Assembly: GCF_007655485.1 (NCBI RefSeq)
Contig: NZ_VJXQ01000001.1
Location: forward strand, 1,025,442-1,089,441
DNA from: Halobellus captivus
GTDB taxonomy: Archaea; Halobacteriota; Halobacteria; Halobacteriales; Haloferacaceae
DNA: 64,000 nucleotides
Direction of reading: 5' to 3'
Numbering within the stretch: the stretch's first letter is position 1; each line of letters begins with the position of its first letter. The position numbers were made by a program, and so were the translations under genes. The notes under the pieces were generated by a model. The model saw only the letters and a program-made list of their open reading frames with translations, was not told the DNA's origin and did no database searches. Shown one piece after another: positions 29,794-38,835 of this stretch.

Positions 29794-30660
29794 ATGCTCG
29801 CTGCTCTCGCCGACGCCGTCGGGATCGACGTCCGCCGCGGGGTGTCGTTTGCGACGCCCGCTTCCGAGGGCGACGCCACCGGACCCCTCCGCCTGGACCT
29901 CTATCGGCCCGGCGGCGACGCCGATTCGAACGCGTCGCCGCAGCGCGCGGCCGTCGTCCTCCTCGCGGGAGACCGGTGGCGGGCGGTCGAACGCGGCGAA
30001 CTGGCCCCCTACGCGCTCGATCTCGCCGAACGGGGCTACGTCTGCGTCGTCCCGGAGTACCGCGGCAGCGACGCGGCCGCGTTTCCGGCCCAGCTTCAGG
30101 ACGTAATAGCCGCGATCCGGTGGGTGCAGGCCGCGAGCGACGCCATCGACGTCGATCCCGACCGAATCGGCGCGTTCGGGCACGACGCTGGCGCGCACCT
30201 GGCCGTGTTGGCCGCACTGACCACGGAGGCGGACGCTGCCGGAGGAGATCAGGGGCGCTCTCGACCCGCGCCCGCGACCGACGCACTCGCCGCCGTCGTC
30301 GGCGTCGGCGGGACGTACGCGCTCGAACACGAACCAGAACGTCCGGATCTGAACGCGTTCCTCGGCGGCGACCGGGAGTCGAAGCCGGACGTCTGGAACC
30401 GGGCGTCGCCGTCGACGTATCTCGACGAGAGGGGACGCGGTGGCGCTCTCGGCGACGCGCCGCCGATCCTCCTGCTCCACGGCGAGGACGACGACGTCGC
30501 ACCGGCGATGGCCTCGGAGCTGTTTCACGACTTACTGGAGGAACGCGACCTCCCCGCCGAATGCGTCGTCGCGTCCGGAGCCGGTCACGACGTCCACGAG
30601 ACGCACCGGGAGTTCACGTTCGGCTGGGCCGAGGGGTTCTTCGACCGGCATCTCAGGTGA
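29794..30660 (+). CDS. Alpha/beta hydrolase with Asp in the nucleophile position
   Basis: A 288-residue alpha/beta-hydrolase-fold protein related to the BD-FAE/Aes-type esterases. The oxyanion region has VVLLAGDRWRAVERG in place of the usual HGGGW motif. VVPEYRGSDAAAFPAQLQDV is the typical strand and helix before the elbow. The nucleophile elbow reads GAFGHDAGAHLAVL: the family consensus is GxSxGxxLA, and here the Ser is replaced by Asp. The acid and His are present in LLHGEDDDVAP and GAGHDVHE. It may therefore act through a covalent Asp ester, as dehalogenases and epoxide hydrolases do, or be catalytically impaired. The start ATG at 29794 has an AAACCTATT box about 30 nt upstream. Confidence 0.75.
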   Translation: MLAALADAVGIDVRRGVSFATPASEGDATGPLRLDLYRPGGDADSNASPQRAAVVLLAGDRWRAVERGELAPYALDLAERGYVCVVPEYRGSDAAAFPAQLQDVIAAIRWVQAASDAIDVDPDRIGAFGHDAGAHLAVLAALTTEADAAGGDQGRSRPAPATDALAAVVGVGGTYALEHEPERPDLNAFLGGDRESKPDVWNRASPSTYLDERGRGGALGDAPPILLLHGEDDDVAPAMASELFHDLLEERDLPAECVVASGAGHDVHETHREFTFGWAEGFFDRHLR

Positions 30661-30799
30661 CGTCGAAACGAGCCGACCGCTGATTCGACGCCGAACGCAG
30701 GCCTCGATGCCAACTGCAGACTTCGATGTCGACCAATTATCACTTTCCGGGTAGATGTCTGACGTACGTTTATGTGGCCGGAGGCGGGCTATCTACGCT

Positions 30800-31249
30800 A
30801 TGAGCAACCGTGTGGAGGAGCTGGAATCGAAGGTCGCGGAGCTACAGGCCGCTGTCAACGGGCTGACTGAAGAGCTCGTCGAGACGAAAGAGCGCGTTCG
30901 GCTTCTGGAAGAGGAGGTCGAAGTCGACCTCGCCGCGGGAAGCCGACCGGTCGGTTACGGGACGCCAGAAGCCGAGGAAGCCGACGGACAGGCCGACGAG
31001 GCGGAGTCCGTCGGGGAGCGCGAGCAGGCCGCCAGCACCCACGAGGAGCCGCCCGCACAGGCGGAATCGCGCCGGGAGACCTCCGCACAGCAGTCCGACG
31101 ACGCCGACTTCATCGACGCCGACGCCGACGAGGGGCTGGTGGGCGGCTCGAACAGCGAACCCGACTCGCAGGGCGACGAGACTAAGGCGGACGAGAGTGA
31201 GGGAGACGACGAGGCGGCGACCGAAGGCGACGATATCATCGTCGCGTAA
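30800..31249 (+). CDS. Small coiled-coil acidic protein upstream of smc (DUF7518-type)
   Basis: A 149-residue protein. Residues 1-37 form a leucine-rich coiled coil (NRVEELESKVAELQAAVNGL and following). The remainder is an acidic, Glu/Asp/Ser-rich disordered tail ending DDIIVA. GTTTATG at 30768-30774 is about 28 nt upstream of the ATG at 30800, which supports a leaderless start rather than the earlier in-frame ATG. It lies 29 nt before smc and in the same direction, so it is probably co-transcribed and may assist the SMC-ScpA complex. The function is not known. Confidence 0.7.
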   Translation: MSNRVEELESKVAELQAAVNGLTEELVETKERVRLLEEEVEVDLAAGSRPVGYGTPEAEEADGQADEAESVGEREQAASTHEEPPAQAESRRETSAQQSDDADFIDADADEGLVGGSNSEPDSQGDETKADESEGDDEAATEGDDIIVA

Positions 31250-31278
31250 TCGGGCGCTCCGCCCGCCACGAGCAACCT

Positions 31279-34200
31279 ATGCACATCAAAGAGCTCGTCC
31301 TTGACGGATTCAAAAGCTTCGGGCGGACCACGGAGATTCCGTTCTACGAGGACTTCACGGTCGTCACCGGACCGAACGGCTCCGGTAAGTCGAACATCAT
31401 CGACGGCGTGCTGTTCGCGCTCGGCTTGGCGCGAACGCGCGGCATCCGCGCGGAGAAACTAACGGACCTGATTTACAACCCGGGCCACGCCGACGGAAGC
31501 GACGAAGACGGCGGGACCAGCGGCCCGAGGGAGGCGACCGTCACGGTCGTTCTCGACAACGGCGACGGGACGCTCGATCGCTCGCAGGTCGTCAACGCCG
31601 CCGGGAGCGACGACGTCGGCGACGTCTCCGAGGTTCGCGTCAAGCGGCGCGTGAAGGAGACCGAGGACAACTACTATTCGTATTACTACCTCAACGGGCG
31701 CGCCTGCAACCTCTCGGATATCCAGGACCTCCTGGGGCAGGCGGGAATCACCCCCGAGGGCTACAACGTCGTGATGCAGGGCGACGTCACCGAGATCATC
31801 AATATGACCGCCTATCAGCGGCGGGGAATCATCGACGAGATCGCGGGCGTCGCCGAGTTCGACGCGAAGAAGGAGGACGCCTTCGAGGAACTCGACGCAG
31901 TCGAAGCCCGGATCGAGGAGGCCGACCTCCGGATCGAGGAGAAGGCCGATCGACTCACCCAGCTCGAGGACGAGCGCGAGACCGCCCTCGAGTACCAGTC
32001 GCTCCGCGAGGAGCGCGAGGAGTACGAGAGCTACCAGAAGGCAGCGGAACTCGAGGACAAACGAGACGACCTCGAATCGACGAGAGCGCGGGTCGAGAAG
32101 CGGGAGTCGAAGCTCGCCGAGCACAGAGCGGAACTCGACCGCCGCCAGGGTCGCGTCAGTCGACTCGAAGACGAGCTCGGGGAGCTAACGAAAGAGATCG
32201 AGCGAAAGGGCGAGGACGAACAGCTCCGGATCAAATCGGAGATCGAGGCGGTCAAAGGCGAGATCGACCGCGTCGAGAACGCGATCGAAGCCGCCGAGGA
32301 GCGGATCGACGACGCCGAGAGCGAGCGGCGGAACGCGTTCGTCCAACTCGACCGAAAGCAGGAGGAGATCGACGAACTCGACGAAGAGATCCGATCTGTC
32401 AAGGTCGAGAAGGCGTCCGTGAAATCGGATATCGGCTCGTTGCAGACGGACGTAGCGCAGGTACAGGCCGAGATCGACGACGTCGACACCGAATACGACG
32501 AGCTGAAAGCCGAACTGAACGAGAAGAAAGCGCGGCTCGAAGCGCTGAAGTCCGAGAAGAACGAGCACCAGCGCGAGAAGGACCGCCTCCTCGACGAAAC
32601 GCGGCGGCGGGCGAGCGAAATCTCGGACGCCGAGGAATCGATCGAAGAGCTCCGCGCGACGATTCCCGATCTGAAGGCCGAGGTGTCAGACCTCCACTCC
32701 GAACTCGACAAAGCCGAGAAGAACGAATCGAAGATCGAGTCAGTCGTCGAGGATCTCCGCGAGGAGCGGAGCGAGTTGAAAGCGGACCTCGACGCGGTCG
32801 TCGAGGAGATCCAATCGAAGCAATCGGAGTACGCCACGCTCGAAGCCCGCGCGGGCGACGACGGCGACAACTCCTGGCCGCGAGCGGTCACGACGATCAA
32901 GAACGCCGGTCTGTCGGGCGTCCACGGGACCGTCGGCGAACTGGGCTCCGTCGACGGCGAGTACGCGAGCGCCTGTGAAACGGCCGCTGGCGGCCGACTC
33001 GCGCACGTCATCGTCGACGACGACAGCGTCGGCTCCGACTGTATCGACCACCTCAAGTCCCGAAACGCCGGGCGGGCGACGTTCCTCCCGATCACGAAGA
33101 TGGAGGACCGCGGGCTCCCGCGGCTCCCGGACCACCCCGGCGTCGTCGACTTCGCGCGCAATCTCGTTGACTACGACGCGCAGTACGACTCCGTCTTCTC
33201 GTACGTGTTGGGTTCGACGCTCGTCGTCGAGGATATGCAAACGGCTCGCGATCTGATGGGCGACTACCGGATGGTGACGCTCGACGGCGATTTGATCGAG
33301 CGCTCGGGCGCGATGACGGGCGGATCCGGCGGCGGCTCGCGCTACTCCTTCTCGAAGTCCGGCGGCGGACGGCTCGAACGGCTCGCCGAAGAGATTTCCG
33401 AGCTCGAAGATCGCCGCCGGACCCTTCAGGCCGAGATCCGCGAGAAGGAAGAGGACATCGAGGACGCCCGAAGCCGCGCCTCCGACGCCCGCGACCGGGT
33501 CCGCTCGCTCGAATCCGACGTCGAAGACGCCGAGGAAGCCGTCGCAGAGGCCGAAGGCGAAATCGACGCCCTCGAGAGCGAGATCGAACGGCTCCGCGAG
33601 AAGCGCGCGGAAGTCGACGGGGAGATGCGGGAGATCGACGAGGAGATCGACGCGGTCGACGCCGATATTTCCGACGTCCGAACGGAGATCGACGAGCTCG
33701 AAGGGGAGCTCGCGGACTCGAAGATCCCCGAGCTGACGGCGAAGGCCGACGAAATCCGCGCCGACATCGAGGAGAAAGAAGGCCGGATGGACGACCTCGA
33801 CGGTCGGCTGAACGAACTCCAACTCCAGCGGCAGTACGCCGAGGAATCGGTCGACGACTTAGAGGAGACGATCGAGACCGCACAGGAGAAGAAGGCAGAC
33901 GCGCGCGATGCGATCCGCGAGAAGCGATCCGAGATCGAAGAGAAAGAGGAGACGCTCGAAGCGAAACACGAGGCCGTCGAGGCGCTCGAAGAGGAACTCG
34001 CGGAGCTGAAAGCCGAGCGTTCCGACCTTCAGGAAACGCTACGAGAGGCCAAAAGCGAGCGCGACGAGAAGCGCGAGGCGGTCGATCGGATCGAATCGAA
34101 GCTCGGTTCGCTCCGCGACAGCGTCGAGCGGCTCTCCTGGGAAATCGACGAACTGGAGGCCGAGGTCGGCGAGTACGACCCCGAGGACGTCCCCGACCAC

Positions 34201-34908
34201 GACGAGGTCGAAGCCGAGATCGAGCGCCTTTCGTCCGAAATGGAGGCGCTCGAACCCGTGAATATGCTCGCGATCGACGAGTACGACGAGGTGAGCGCGG
34301 ACCTCGACGACCTCCGGGAGCGTCGCGACGTCCTCGTCGACGAGCGCGACGCCATCGAGGAGCGGATCGATCGCTTCGAGGCGCAGAAGAAGGAGACGTT
34401 CATGAACGCCTTCGACGCGATCAACGAGAACTTCACCGAGATCTTCGAGCGGCTCTCCGACGGGACCGGCGAACTCCACCTCGAAAACCCCGACGATCCG
34501 TTCGAGGACGGGCTGACGATGAAGGCCCAGCCCGGCGACAAGCCCATCCAGCGGCTGAACGCTATGTCCGGCGGGGAGAAGTCGCTGACGGCGCTCGCGT
34601 TCATCTTCGCGATCCAGCGGCACAACCCCGCGCCGTTCTACGCGCTCGACGAGATCGACGCGTTCCTCGACGCCGCCAACGCCGAGCGCGTCGGCGAGAT
34701 GGTCGACGACCTCTCGGGTGACGCCCAGTTCGTCGTCGTCTCGCACCGCTCGGCGCTCTTAGAGCGCTCCGAACGCGCCATCGGCGTGACGATGCAGGGC
34801 GACAACGTCAGCGCCGTCACCGGGATCCAGTTGGGCGACGGCGCGTCGGGATCGGGTGGCGGAGACGACCCCGACGGAGAGGGAGCGGAGGTTCCCGCGG
34901 ATGACTAA
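31279..34908 (+). CDS. smc: Chromosome segregation ATPase SMC
   Basis: A 1209-residue SMC. The head N-terminal half begins MHIKELVLDGFKSFGR, with Walker A GPNGSGKSN at residues 31-39 and the Q loop in YNVVMQGDVTEI. Two long antiparallel coiled coils (about residues 170-520 and 690-1020) flank a hinge at about 530-680, containing VHGTVGELGSVDGEYASA. The C-terminal head half has the signature MSGGEKSLTALAFIF near residue 1096 and Walker B PFYALDEIDAFLDAANAERV. SMC dimers form loops of chromosomal DNA and act with the kleisin ScpA encoded next. The last 20 nt are tandemly duplicated into the start of scpA. Confidence 0.97.
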   Translation: MHIKELVLDGFKSFGRTTEIPFYEDFTVVTGPNGSGKSNIIDGVLFALGLARTRGIRAEKLTDLIYNPGHADGSDEDGGTSGPREATVTVVLDNGDGTLDRSQVVNAAGSDDVGDVSEVRVKRRVKETEDNYYSYYYLNGRACNLSDIQDLLGQAGITPEGYNVVMQGDVTEIINMTAYQRRGIIDEIAGVAEFDAKKEDAFEELDAVEARIEEADLRIEEKADRLTQLEDERETALEYQSLREEREEYESYQKAAELEDKRDDLESTRARVEKRESKLAEHRAELDRRQGRVSRLEDELGELTKEIERKGEDEQLRIKSEIEAVKGEIDRVENAIEAAEERIDDAESERRNAFVQLDRKQEEIDELDEEIRSVKVEKASVKSDIGSLQTDVAQVQAEIDDVDTEYDELKAELNEKKARLEALKSEKNEHQREKDRLLDETRRRASEISDAEESIEELRATIPDLKAEVSDLHSELDKAEKNESKIESVVEDLREERSELKADLDAVVEEIQSKQSEYATLEARAGDDGDNSWPRAVTTIKNAGLSGVHGTVGELGSVDGEYASACETAAGGRLAHVIVDDDSVGSDCIDHLKSRNAGRATFLPITKMEDRGLPRLPDHPGVVDFARNLVDYDAQYDSVFSYVLGSTLVVEDMQTARDLMGDYRMVTLDGDLIERSGAMTGGSGGGSRYSFSKSGGGRLERLAEEISELEDRRRTLQAEIREKEEDIEDARSRASDARDRVRSLESDVEDAEEAVAEAEGEIDALESEIERLREKRAEVDGEMREIDEEIDAVDADISDVRTEIDELEGELADSKIPELTAKADEIRADIEEKEGRMDDLDGRLNELQLQRQYAEESVDDLEETIETAQEKKADARDAIREKRSEIEEKEETLEAKHEAVEALEEELAELKAERSDLQETLREAKSERDEKREAVDRIESKLGSLRDSVERLSWEIDELEAEVGEYDPEDVPDHDEVEAEIERLSSEMEALEPVNMLAIDEYDEVSADLDDLRERRDVLVDERDAIEERIDRFEAQKKETFMNAFDAINENFTEIFERLSDGTGELHLENPDDPFEDGLTMKAQPGDKPIQRLNAMSGGEKSLTALAFIFAIQRHNPAPFYALDEIDAFLDAANAERVGEMVDDLSGDAQFVVVSHRSALLERSERAIGVTMQGDNVSAVTGIQLGDGASGSGGGDDPDGEGAEVPADD

Positions 34909-34929
34909 CGGAGGTGCCCGCGGATGACT
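34886..34929 (+). repeat. Tandem repeat spanning smc stop and scpA start
   Basis: CGGAGGTTCCCGCGGATGAC plus T (34886-34906) and the same word with one change (34909-34929) have a 23-bp period. The first copy contains the end of smc and leads into its TAA. The second supplies GGAGGTG (34910-34916) and the ATG of scpA at 34924. The ribosome-binding site and start of scpA therefore lie inside a duplicate of the smc 3' end. Confidence 0.9.
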
Positions 34930-36003
34930 GATTCCGCCGGATCGTCGCCGCCGAGCGGTGAACCCGCCGGATCGCCCGCGACCGGCGAGTCGCTCATCGG
35001 TCAGGGCGGCACCGGCGGTCCGCCACCGGTGAACGGCTCCGGCACCGACGAGGACGAGGTCGAGCCGGTCGAACTGCTCGTGCAGTTGGCCGAAGACGGC
35101 GAGATCGATCCCTGGGACGTCGACCTCGTCGCCGCGACAGACGCCTTCCTCGACGCGCTCGATGAGACCGACCTCCGGACGTCGGGTCGGGCGCTCTTTT
35201 ACGCCGCCGTCCTCCTGCGGATGAAGAGCGACGCGCTCTTGGCACCCGACGAGGAGGATGAGGAGGAGGAACTGAAACCGTGGGAGGCCGCGCTCGAACG
35301 CGGCGGACCGATCGCCGAGGGTGGCGCAGACGGCGAGACCGCCGGGCCGGGGTTCGATCCGATCGACACGCTCGAAGCGGAGATGGACCGTCGACTCGAA
35401 CGCAAGGACGCCCGCGGATCGCCCGAAACGCTCGATGAACTCGTCCGCGAACTCAGAGAGGCCGAGCGGCAGTCGTGGTGGAAGCGCCGCCGCGAGTACG
35501 ACACCTCGAACTCGCCGCGCGGGCACAGTCGCGGCACCCAGACGCTCGATTACCGCTCGGCCGACGAGTTTCGAGAGGCGGACGAGCCGACCGCCGCGGA
35601 CGTCACCGGAACCGCCCACAGCGAGGACATCGAGACGTCGATTGCGTCCGTGCGCGAGGCCGTTTCCGTCCACTACGACAACGGCCGCGAAGAGGTGCTG
35701 TTCGCCGAGATCAAAGACGCCGCGGAGACGCCGGTAACGACGTACCTCGCGCTCCTGTTTCTCGCACATCGAGGCGAGTTCACGCTCCAACAGGACGACC
35801 TGTTCGGCGACCTCTGGATCCGGAGCCCGGACGCGGGGGTCGACGACGAGTCGTCCGACGTAGAAGGGGAGGAGGAGGCAGAGGGGAACGTCGAGGAAGG
35901 GGCGGAGACGGATGAAGACGACGGGGCGGACGAGAACGTCGAGGAAGCGGTCGAGGAGGAGAGCGTCGAGGAGGCCGTCGTTCCGGCCGCTGACGACGAC
36001 TGA
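34924..36003 (+). CDS. scpA: Segregation and condensation protein A (kleisin)
   Basis: A 359-residue ScpA that bridges the SMC heads. The N-terminal SMC-binding helical domain holds EVEPVELLVQLAEDGEIDPW and a following DLVAATDAFLDAL. The C-terminal winged-helix domain, around residues 240-305, has EEVLFAEIKDAAETPVTTYL and LLFLAHRGEFTLQQ. The linker contains Arg-rich segments, and the protein ends in about 60 acidic residues. It is longer than bacterial ScpA (about 250 residues) because of the N-terminal leader, linker and acidic tail. GGAGGTG lies 7 nt before the start codon. It is cotranscribed with smc; no scpB is adjacent. Confidence 0.9.
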   Translation: MTDSAGSSPPSGEPAGSPATGESLIGQGGTGGPPPVNGSGTDEDEVEPVELLVQLAEDGEIDPWDVDLVAATDAFLDALDETDLRTSGRALFYAAVLLRMKSDALLAPDEEDEEEELKPWEAALERGGPIAEGGADGETAGPGFDPIDTLEAEMDRRLERKDARGSPETLDELVRELREAERQSWWKRRREYDTSNSPRGHSRGTQTLDYRSADEFREADEPTAADVTGTAHSEDIETSIASVREAVSVHYDNGREEVLFAEIKDAAETPVTTYLALLFLAHRGEFTLQQDDLFGDLWIRSPDAGVDDESSDVEGEEEAEGNVEEGAETDEDDGADENVEEAVEEESVEEAVVPAADDD

Positions 36004-36014
36004 AGTCTCTAAGG

Positions 36015-36875
36015 TTACTCCACGTACTCGCCGATCAACGGCTCCAGATCCGCCTTCGTTCCCTCTGGAATCGCCTCGTCGGGCGTGTTGATCGTCCCGG
36101 CGAGCGAGGAGTGACAATCGCACTCGTGACCCTCGGGAATCGCGCGGATCGCCGCCTCAACGGTCTCTTTGATCGCCGTCTCGTTCTCCGCGGCGTTTTC
36201 GAGCACTTCGTCGAGCGTCACCTCGCTGTCTTCCTTCCAGACGTCGTAGTCGGTGACGCCGGTGACGGTCGCGTAGGCCATCTCGGCCTCGCGGGCGAGT
36301 TTGGCCTCCGGAATCGTCGTCATCCCGATGACGTCCCACCCCTGCGCGCGGTAGAACTCGCTCTCGGCGCGCGTCGAGTACTGCGGGCCCTCGATGCAGA
36401 CGTAGGTCCCGCCGCGGACGACGTCGGCGTCGGTCGCCGATTCCGCCGCGTCGGCGAGAGTCTCGTTGAGTTCGGCGCAGTAGGGATCCGCGAAGGGCTG
36501 GTGGACGACGACGTCCTCGTCGAAGAACGTCAGGTCGCGGTGTTTCGTCCGGTCGTAGATCTGATCGGGGATCACGAGCGTCTGTGGAGCCAACTCCTCC
36601 CGTAGGCTCCCAACGGCATTCGAGGCCAGGACGTGCGTGACGCCCATCCGCTTGAGCGCGAAGACGTTCGCGCGGTACGGCAGCGTGGTCGGCGAGCGCT
36701 GGTGGTCGGGGCCGTGCCGCGGCACGAAGACGACCTCGCGGCCGGTGTCGCCGAACTCGCCGACCGTCAGCGGCGCGGAGGGCTTCCCGTACGGCGTGTC
36801 CACGTCGACGGTGCGCGTGTCTTCGAGCGGAAGCGCGTCGTAGATCCCGCTCCCACCGATGAATCCGATCGTCAT
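36015..36875 (-). CDS. mtnP: S-methyl-5'-thioadenosine phosphorylase
   Basis: A 286-residue purine nucleoside phosphorylase of the MTAP group, which splits methylthioadenosine with phosphate to adenine and methylthioribose-1-phosphate. IGFIGGSGIYDAL begins the protein, followed by the phosphate-binding VVFVPRHGPDHQRSPTTLPY. VCIEGPQYSTRAESEFYR and GMTTIPEAKLAREAEMAYA are the purine- and sugar-site signatures. A C-terminal CDC motif (GHECDCHSS) is shared with archaeal thermostable relatives that use disulfides. It converges with scpA, with 11 nt between the stops. Confidence 0.92.
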   Translation of the reverse strand: MTIGFIGGSGIYDALPLEDTRTVDVDTPYGKPSAPLTVGEFGDTGREVVFVPRHGPDHQRSPTTLPYRANVFALKRMGVTHVLASNAVGSLREELAPQTLVIPDQIYDRTKHRDLTFFDEDVVVHQPFADPYCAELNETLADAAESATDADVVRGGTYVCIEGPQYSTRAESEFYRAQGWDVIGMTTIPEAKLAREAEMAYATVTGVTDYDVWKEDSEVTLDEVLENAAENETAIKETVEAAIRAIPEGHECDCHSSLAGTINTPDEAIPEGTKADLEPLIGEYVE

Positions 36876-36958
36876 ACCCGGTCGTTCTCGCGCGGGCGCT
36901 AAAACCTCGTGGATTGCCCCTCGTGCGTTCGTTCCGTGGATCGCCGGCCATCCGTCCG

Positions 36959-37915
36959 TCAGAGCACGACGCCGCTCTGCAGGATCGCGATGAGGACAGT
37001 GAGCGTGAGTACCGAGACCATCGTCGTCGCGAAGATTGCAGTCGAAACGAACTCCGTGACGGGAACGCCCGCGACCTCCCCTTCCGAGAACTCGCCGACG
37101 AGGATGAGCGGTGTCACCGCCGAGGGCATCGCGCCCTCGAGGACGAACGTTCGCGCGACCGCGGGGTCTGAGAAGCCGACCGCGAGCGCGACGCCGATAC
37201 CGAGGAACGGCACGACGATCATCTTCAGGCCGACCACGCCCGCGACTGCCGAGAGCGTCGAGCCGACGTTCGTCCGCGCAAGTTGGATCCCGAGGAGCAG
37301 CAGCATTACCGGGATCGCCGAGTCGCCGACGAGCTGGACCGTCGTCATCGCCGTCGACTCCGCGGGCGGAACGAGGTCGAACGCGCGAGCGGCGAGCGCG
37401 ACGACGACCGCGTACACCAGCGGAACGGAGAATACCCGGCGCACGCTGTCGAGGCGGTTCTCCGCGCTGCCGCGGGAGGCAATGTAGACGCCGACAGTCC
37501 AGATGAGGACGGCCTGCACGGAGAGGTAGACGACGGCGGTCGCCCGTCCGGTCGCACCGAACGCGAAGTCCGAGACCGGCACGCCGTAGTTTCCGGTGTT
37601 AGGAAACGCCGAGACGAGCACGATCGCCGCGAGCGCCGTCTTCGAGACGCCGAAGAGCCGACCCGCGGCCTCGGCGACGAGGACCGTGATGACGTGAAAG
37701 AGCAGGATCGCGATCGTGATTTTGAGGAGCGTCGACCGCGCGAGCGTCGTGGTCGTGAGGCTGTGAAACACCAGCGCTGGCGCGAGCACGTAGACGACGA
37801 GCGTGTTGAGCGCGTCCGTCTGGATGTCGCGGAAGTGCCCGAGCAGGTAGCCGACGCCGCCGACGGCGACGATCGGGAGGATCGCGGTTGCGAAGACGGA
37901 GACCAGAGACACCAC
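36959..37915 (-). CDS. AEC-family transporter (auxin-efflux-carrier type permease)
   Basis: A 318-residue integral membrane protein with ten predicted hydrophobic helices in two groups of five, the AEC fold. The first group has LLGHFRDIQTDALNTLVVYV and FPNTGNYGVPVSDFAFG, whose NTGNYG(V/I)P motif is diagnostic. The second group has LLLLGIQLARTNVG and EGAMPSAVTPLILVGEF. Family members move small organic anions such as malate or malonate; the substrate is not predictable. The gene is isolated between mtnP and a phosphoribosyltransferase gene in the same direction. Confidence 0.85.
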   Translation of the reverse strand: MVSLVSVFATAILPIVAVGGVGYLLGHFRDIQTDALNTLVVYVLAPALVFHSLTTTTLARSTLLKITIAILLFHVITVLVAEAAGRLFGVSKTALAAIVLVSAFPNTGNYGVPVSDFAFGATGRATAVVYLSVQAVLIWTVGVYIASRGSAENRLDSVRRVFSVPLVYAVVVALAARAFDLVPPAESTAMTTVQLVGDSAIPVMLLLLGIQLARTNVGSTLSAVAGVVGLKMIVVPFLGIGVALAVGFSDPAVARTFVLEGAMPSAVTPLILVGEFSEGEVAGVPVTEFVSTAIFATTMVSVLTLTVLIAILQSGVVL

Positions 37916-37986
37916 AGGGGAGGAGAGTCGAAGTCGCTACTCAAACGCTTCGGTCGCCGGGCGGAATCGAAGCGGATCGATCCGCG

Positions 37987-38700
37987 CTACGCCCCGATGC
38001 CGTCGTTTTCGAGCAGTCGCCACGCTTCGCCGTCGGCGGATTCGACGTACCCGCGTCGCTCCATCTCACCCATCACCTCGGCCATCCGGTCCGGTTGAGC
38101 GATCTCCATCTCGATCCGGTCGACGGAGTGGAACTCCGAGAGGTAGTGACGGATGTCATCGACCTCGAAGGTCTCCTCGTCGGCCTTGTCCATCACGCCG
38201 GAGACGAGATCGATCATATCCTCGATGAAGTTCCACGGGTAGACGATCCACGTCCACTCTTCTAACCGTTCGCCGACGAAGTCGGGCTCGAACTCGCTGG
38301 TCTGCAGGAGTTGCAGCGTCGCGGTCTGCACCTCGCCCGCCTCGCGGTCGGTCACGTACTCGTAGGCGCGTTCGATCGACCCGCCGGTGTCGGCGATATC
38401 GTCGATGATGAGGACGTCTTTGCCCTCGACACTGCCCTCCGGCATCGGATAGCGGACTTCAGGCTCTCCGGCCTTCTGCGCGGTTCCGACGTAGTGTTCC
38501 ATCTTCAGGCTCGTCAGATCGTCGAGCCCAAGGAAGTCACAGATGCACCGCCCGGCGAACCAGCCGCCGCGGGCCAAGGCGACGACGACGTCCGGCTCGA
38601 AGTCGGCGGCTTTCACCTGGTCGCTGACGTCGCGGCAGAGCCCGTAGATGTACTCCCAGTTAGTGATCGTGCAGTTGAACTGATCGGGCAGGTCGCCCAT
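37987..38700 (-). CDS. Phosphoribosyltransferase, purine salvage type
   Basis: A 237-residue type I phosphoribosyltransferase. The PRPP-binding loop is VLIIDDIADTGGS, near residue 95. The N-terminal part has DVVVALARGGWFAGRCICDF, the substrate-side loop of xanthine/guanine-type enzymes. After the core an added C-terminal helical domain (residues 165-237) starts WNFIEDMIDLVSGVM and ends with a winged-helix-like VMGEMERRGYVES. That extension is common in haloarchaeal members. A base-salvage role, or a regulatory role using the C-terminal domain, fits. The substrate cannot be chosen from sequence. It is divergent from the PhzF-like gene. Confidence 0.75.
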   Translation of the reverse strand: MGDLPDQFNCTITNWEYIYGLCRDVSDQVKAADFEPDVVVALARGGWFAGRCICDFLGLDDLTSLKMEHYVGTAQKAGEPEVRYPMPEGSVEGKDVLIIDDIADTGGSIERAYEYVTDREAGEVQTATLQLLQTSEFEPDFVGERLEEWTWIVYPWNFIEDMIDLVSGVMDKADEETFEVDDIRHYLSEFHSVDRIEMEIAQPDRMAEVMGEMERRGYVESADGEAWRLLENDGIGA

Positions 38701-38835
38701 AGATTTCGGTCACCGTTCGTTGAACGGAACGGCTGGACCCTTAATCTGTCCGTCTTCCGTTTCTCGGTCGGTGACGTGCCACCGCACGCGACGCCGGAGG
38801 GGAGACTTTTCACTCACCGCCACCTCACCCGGCGT

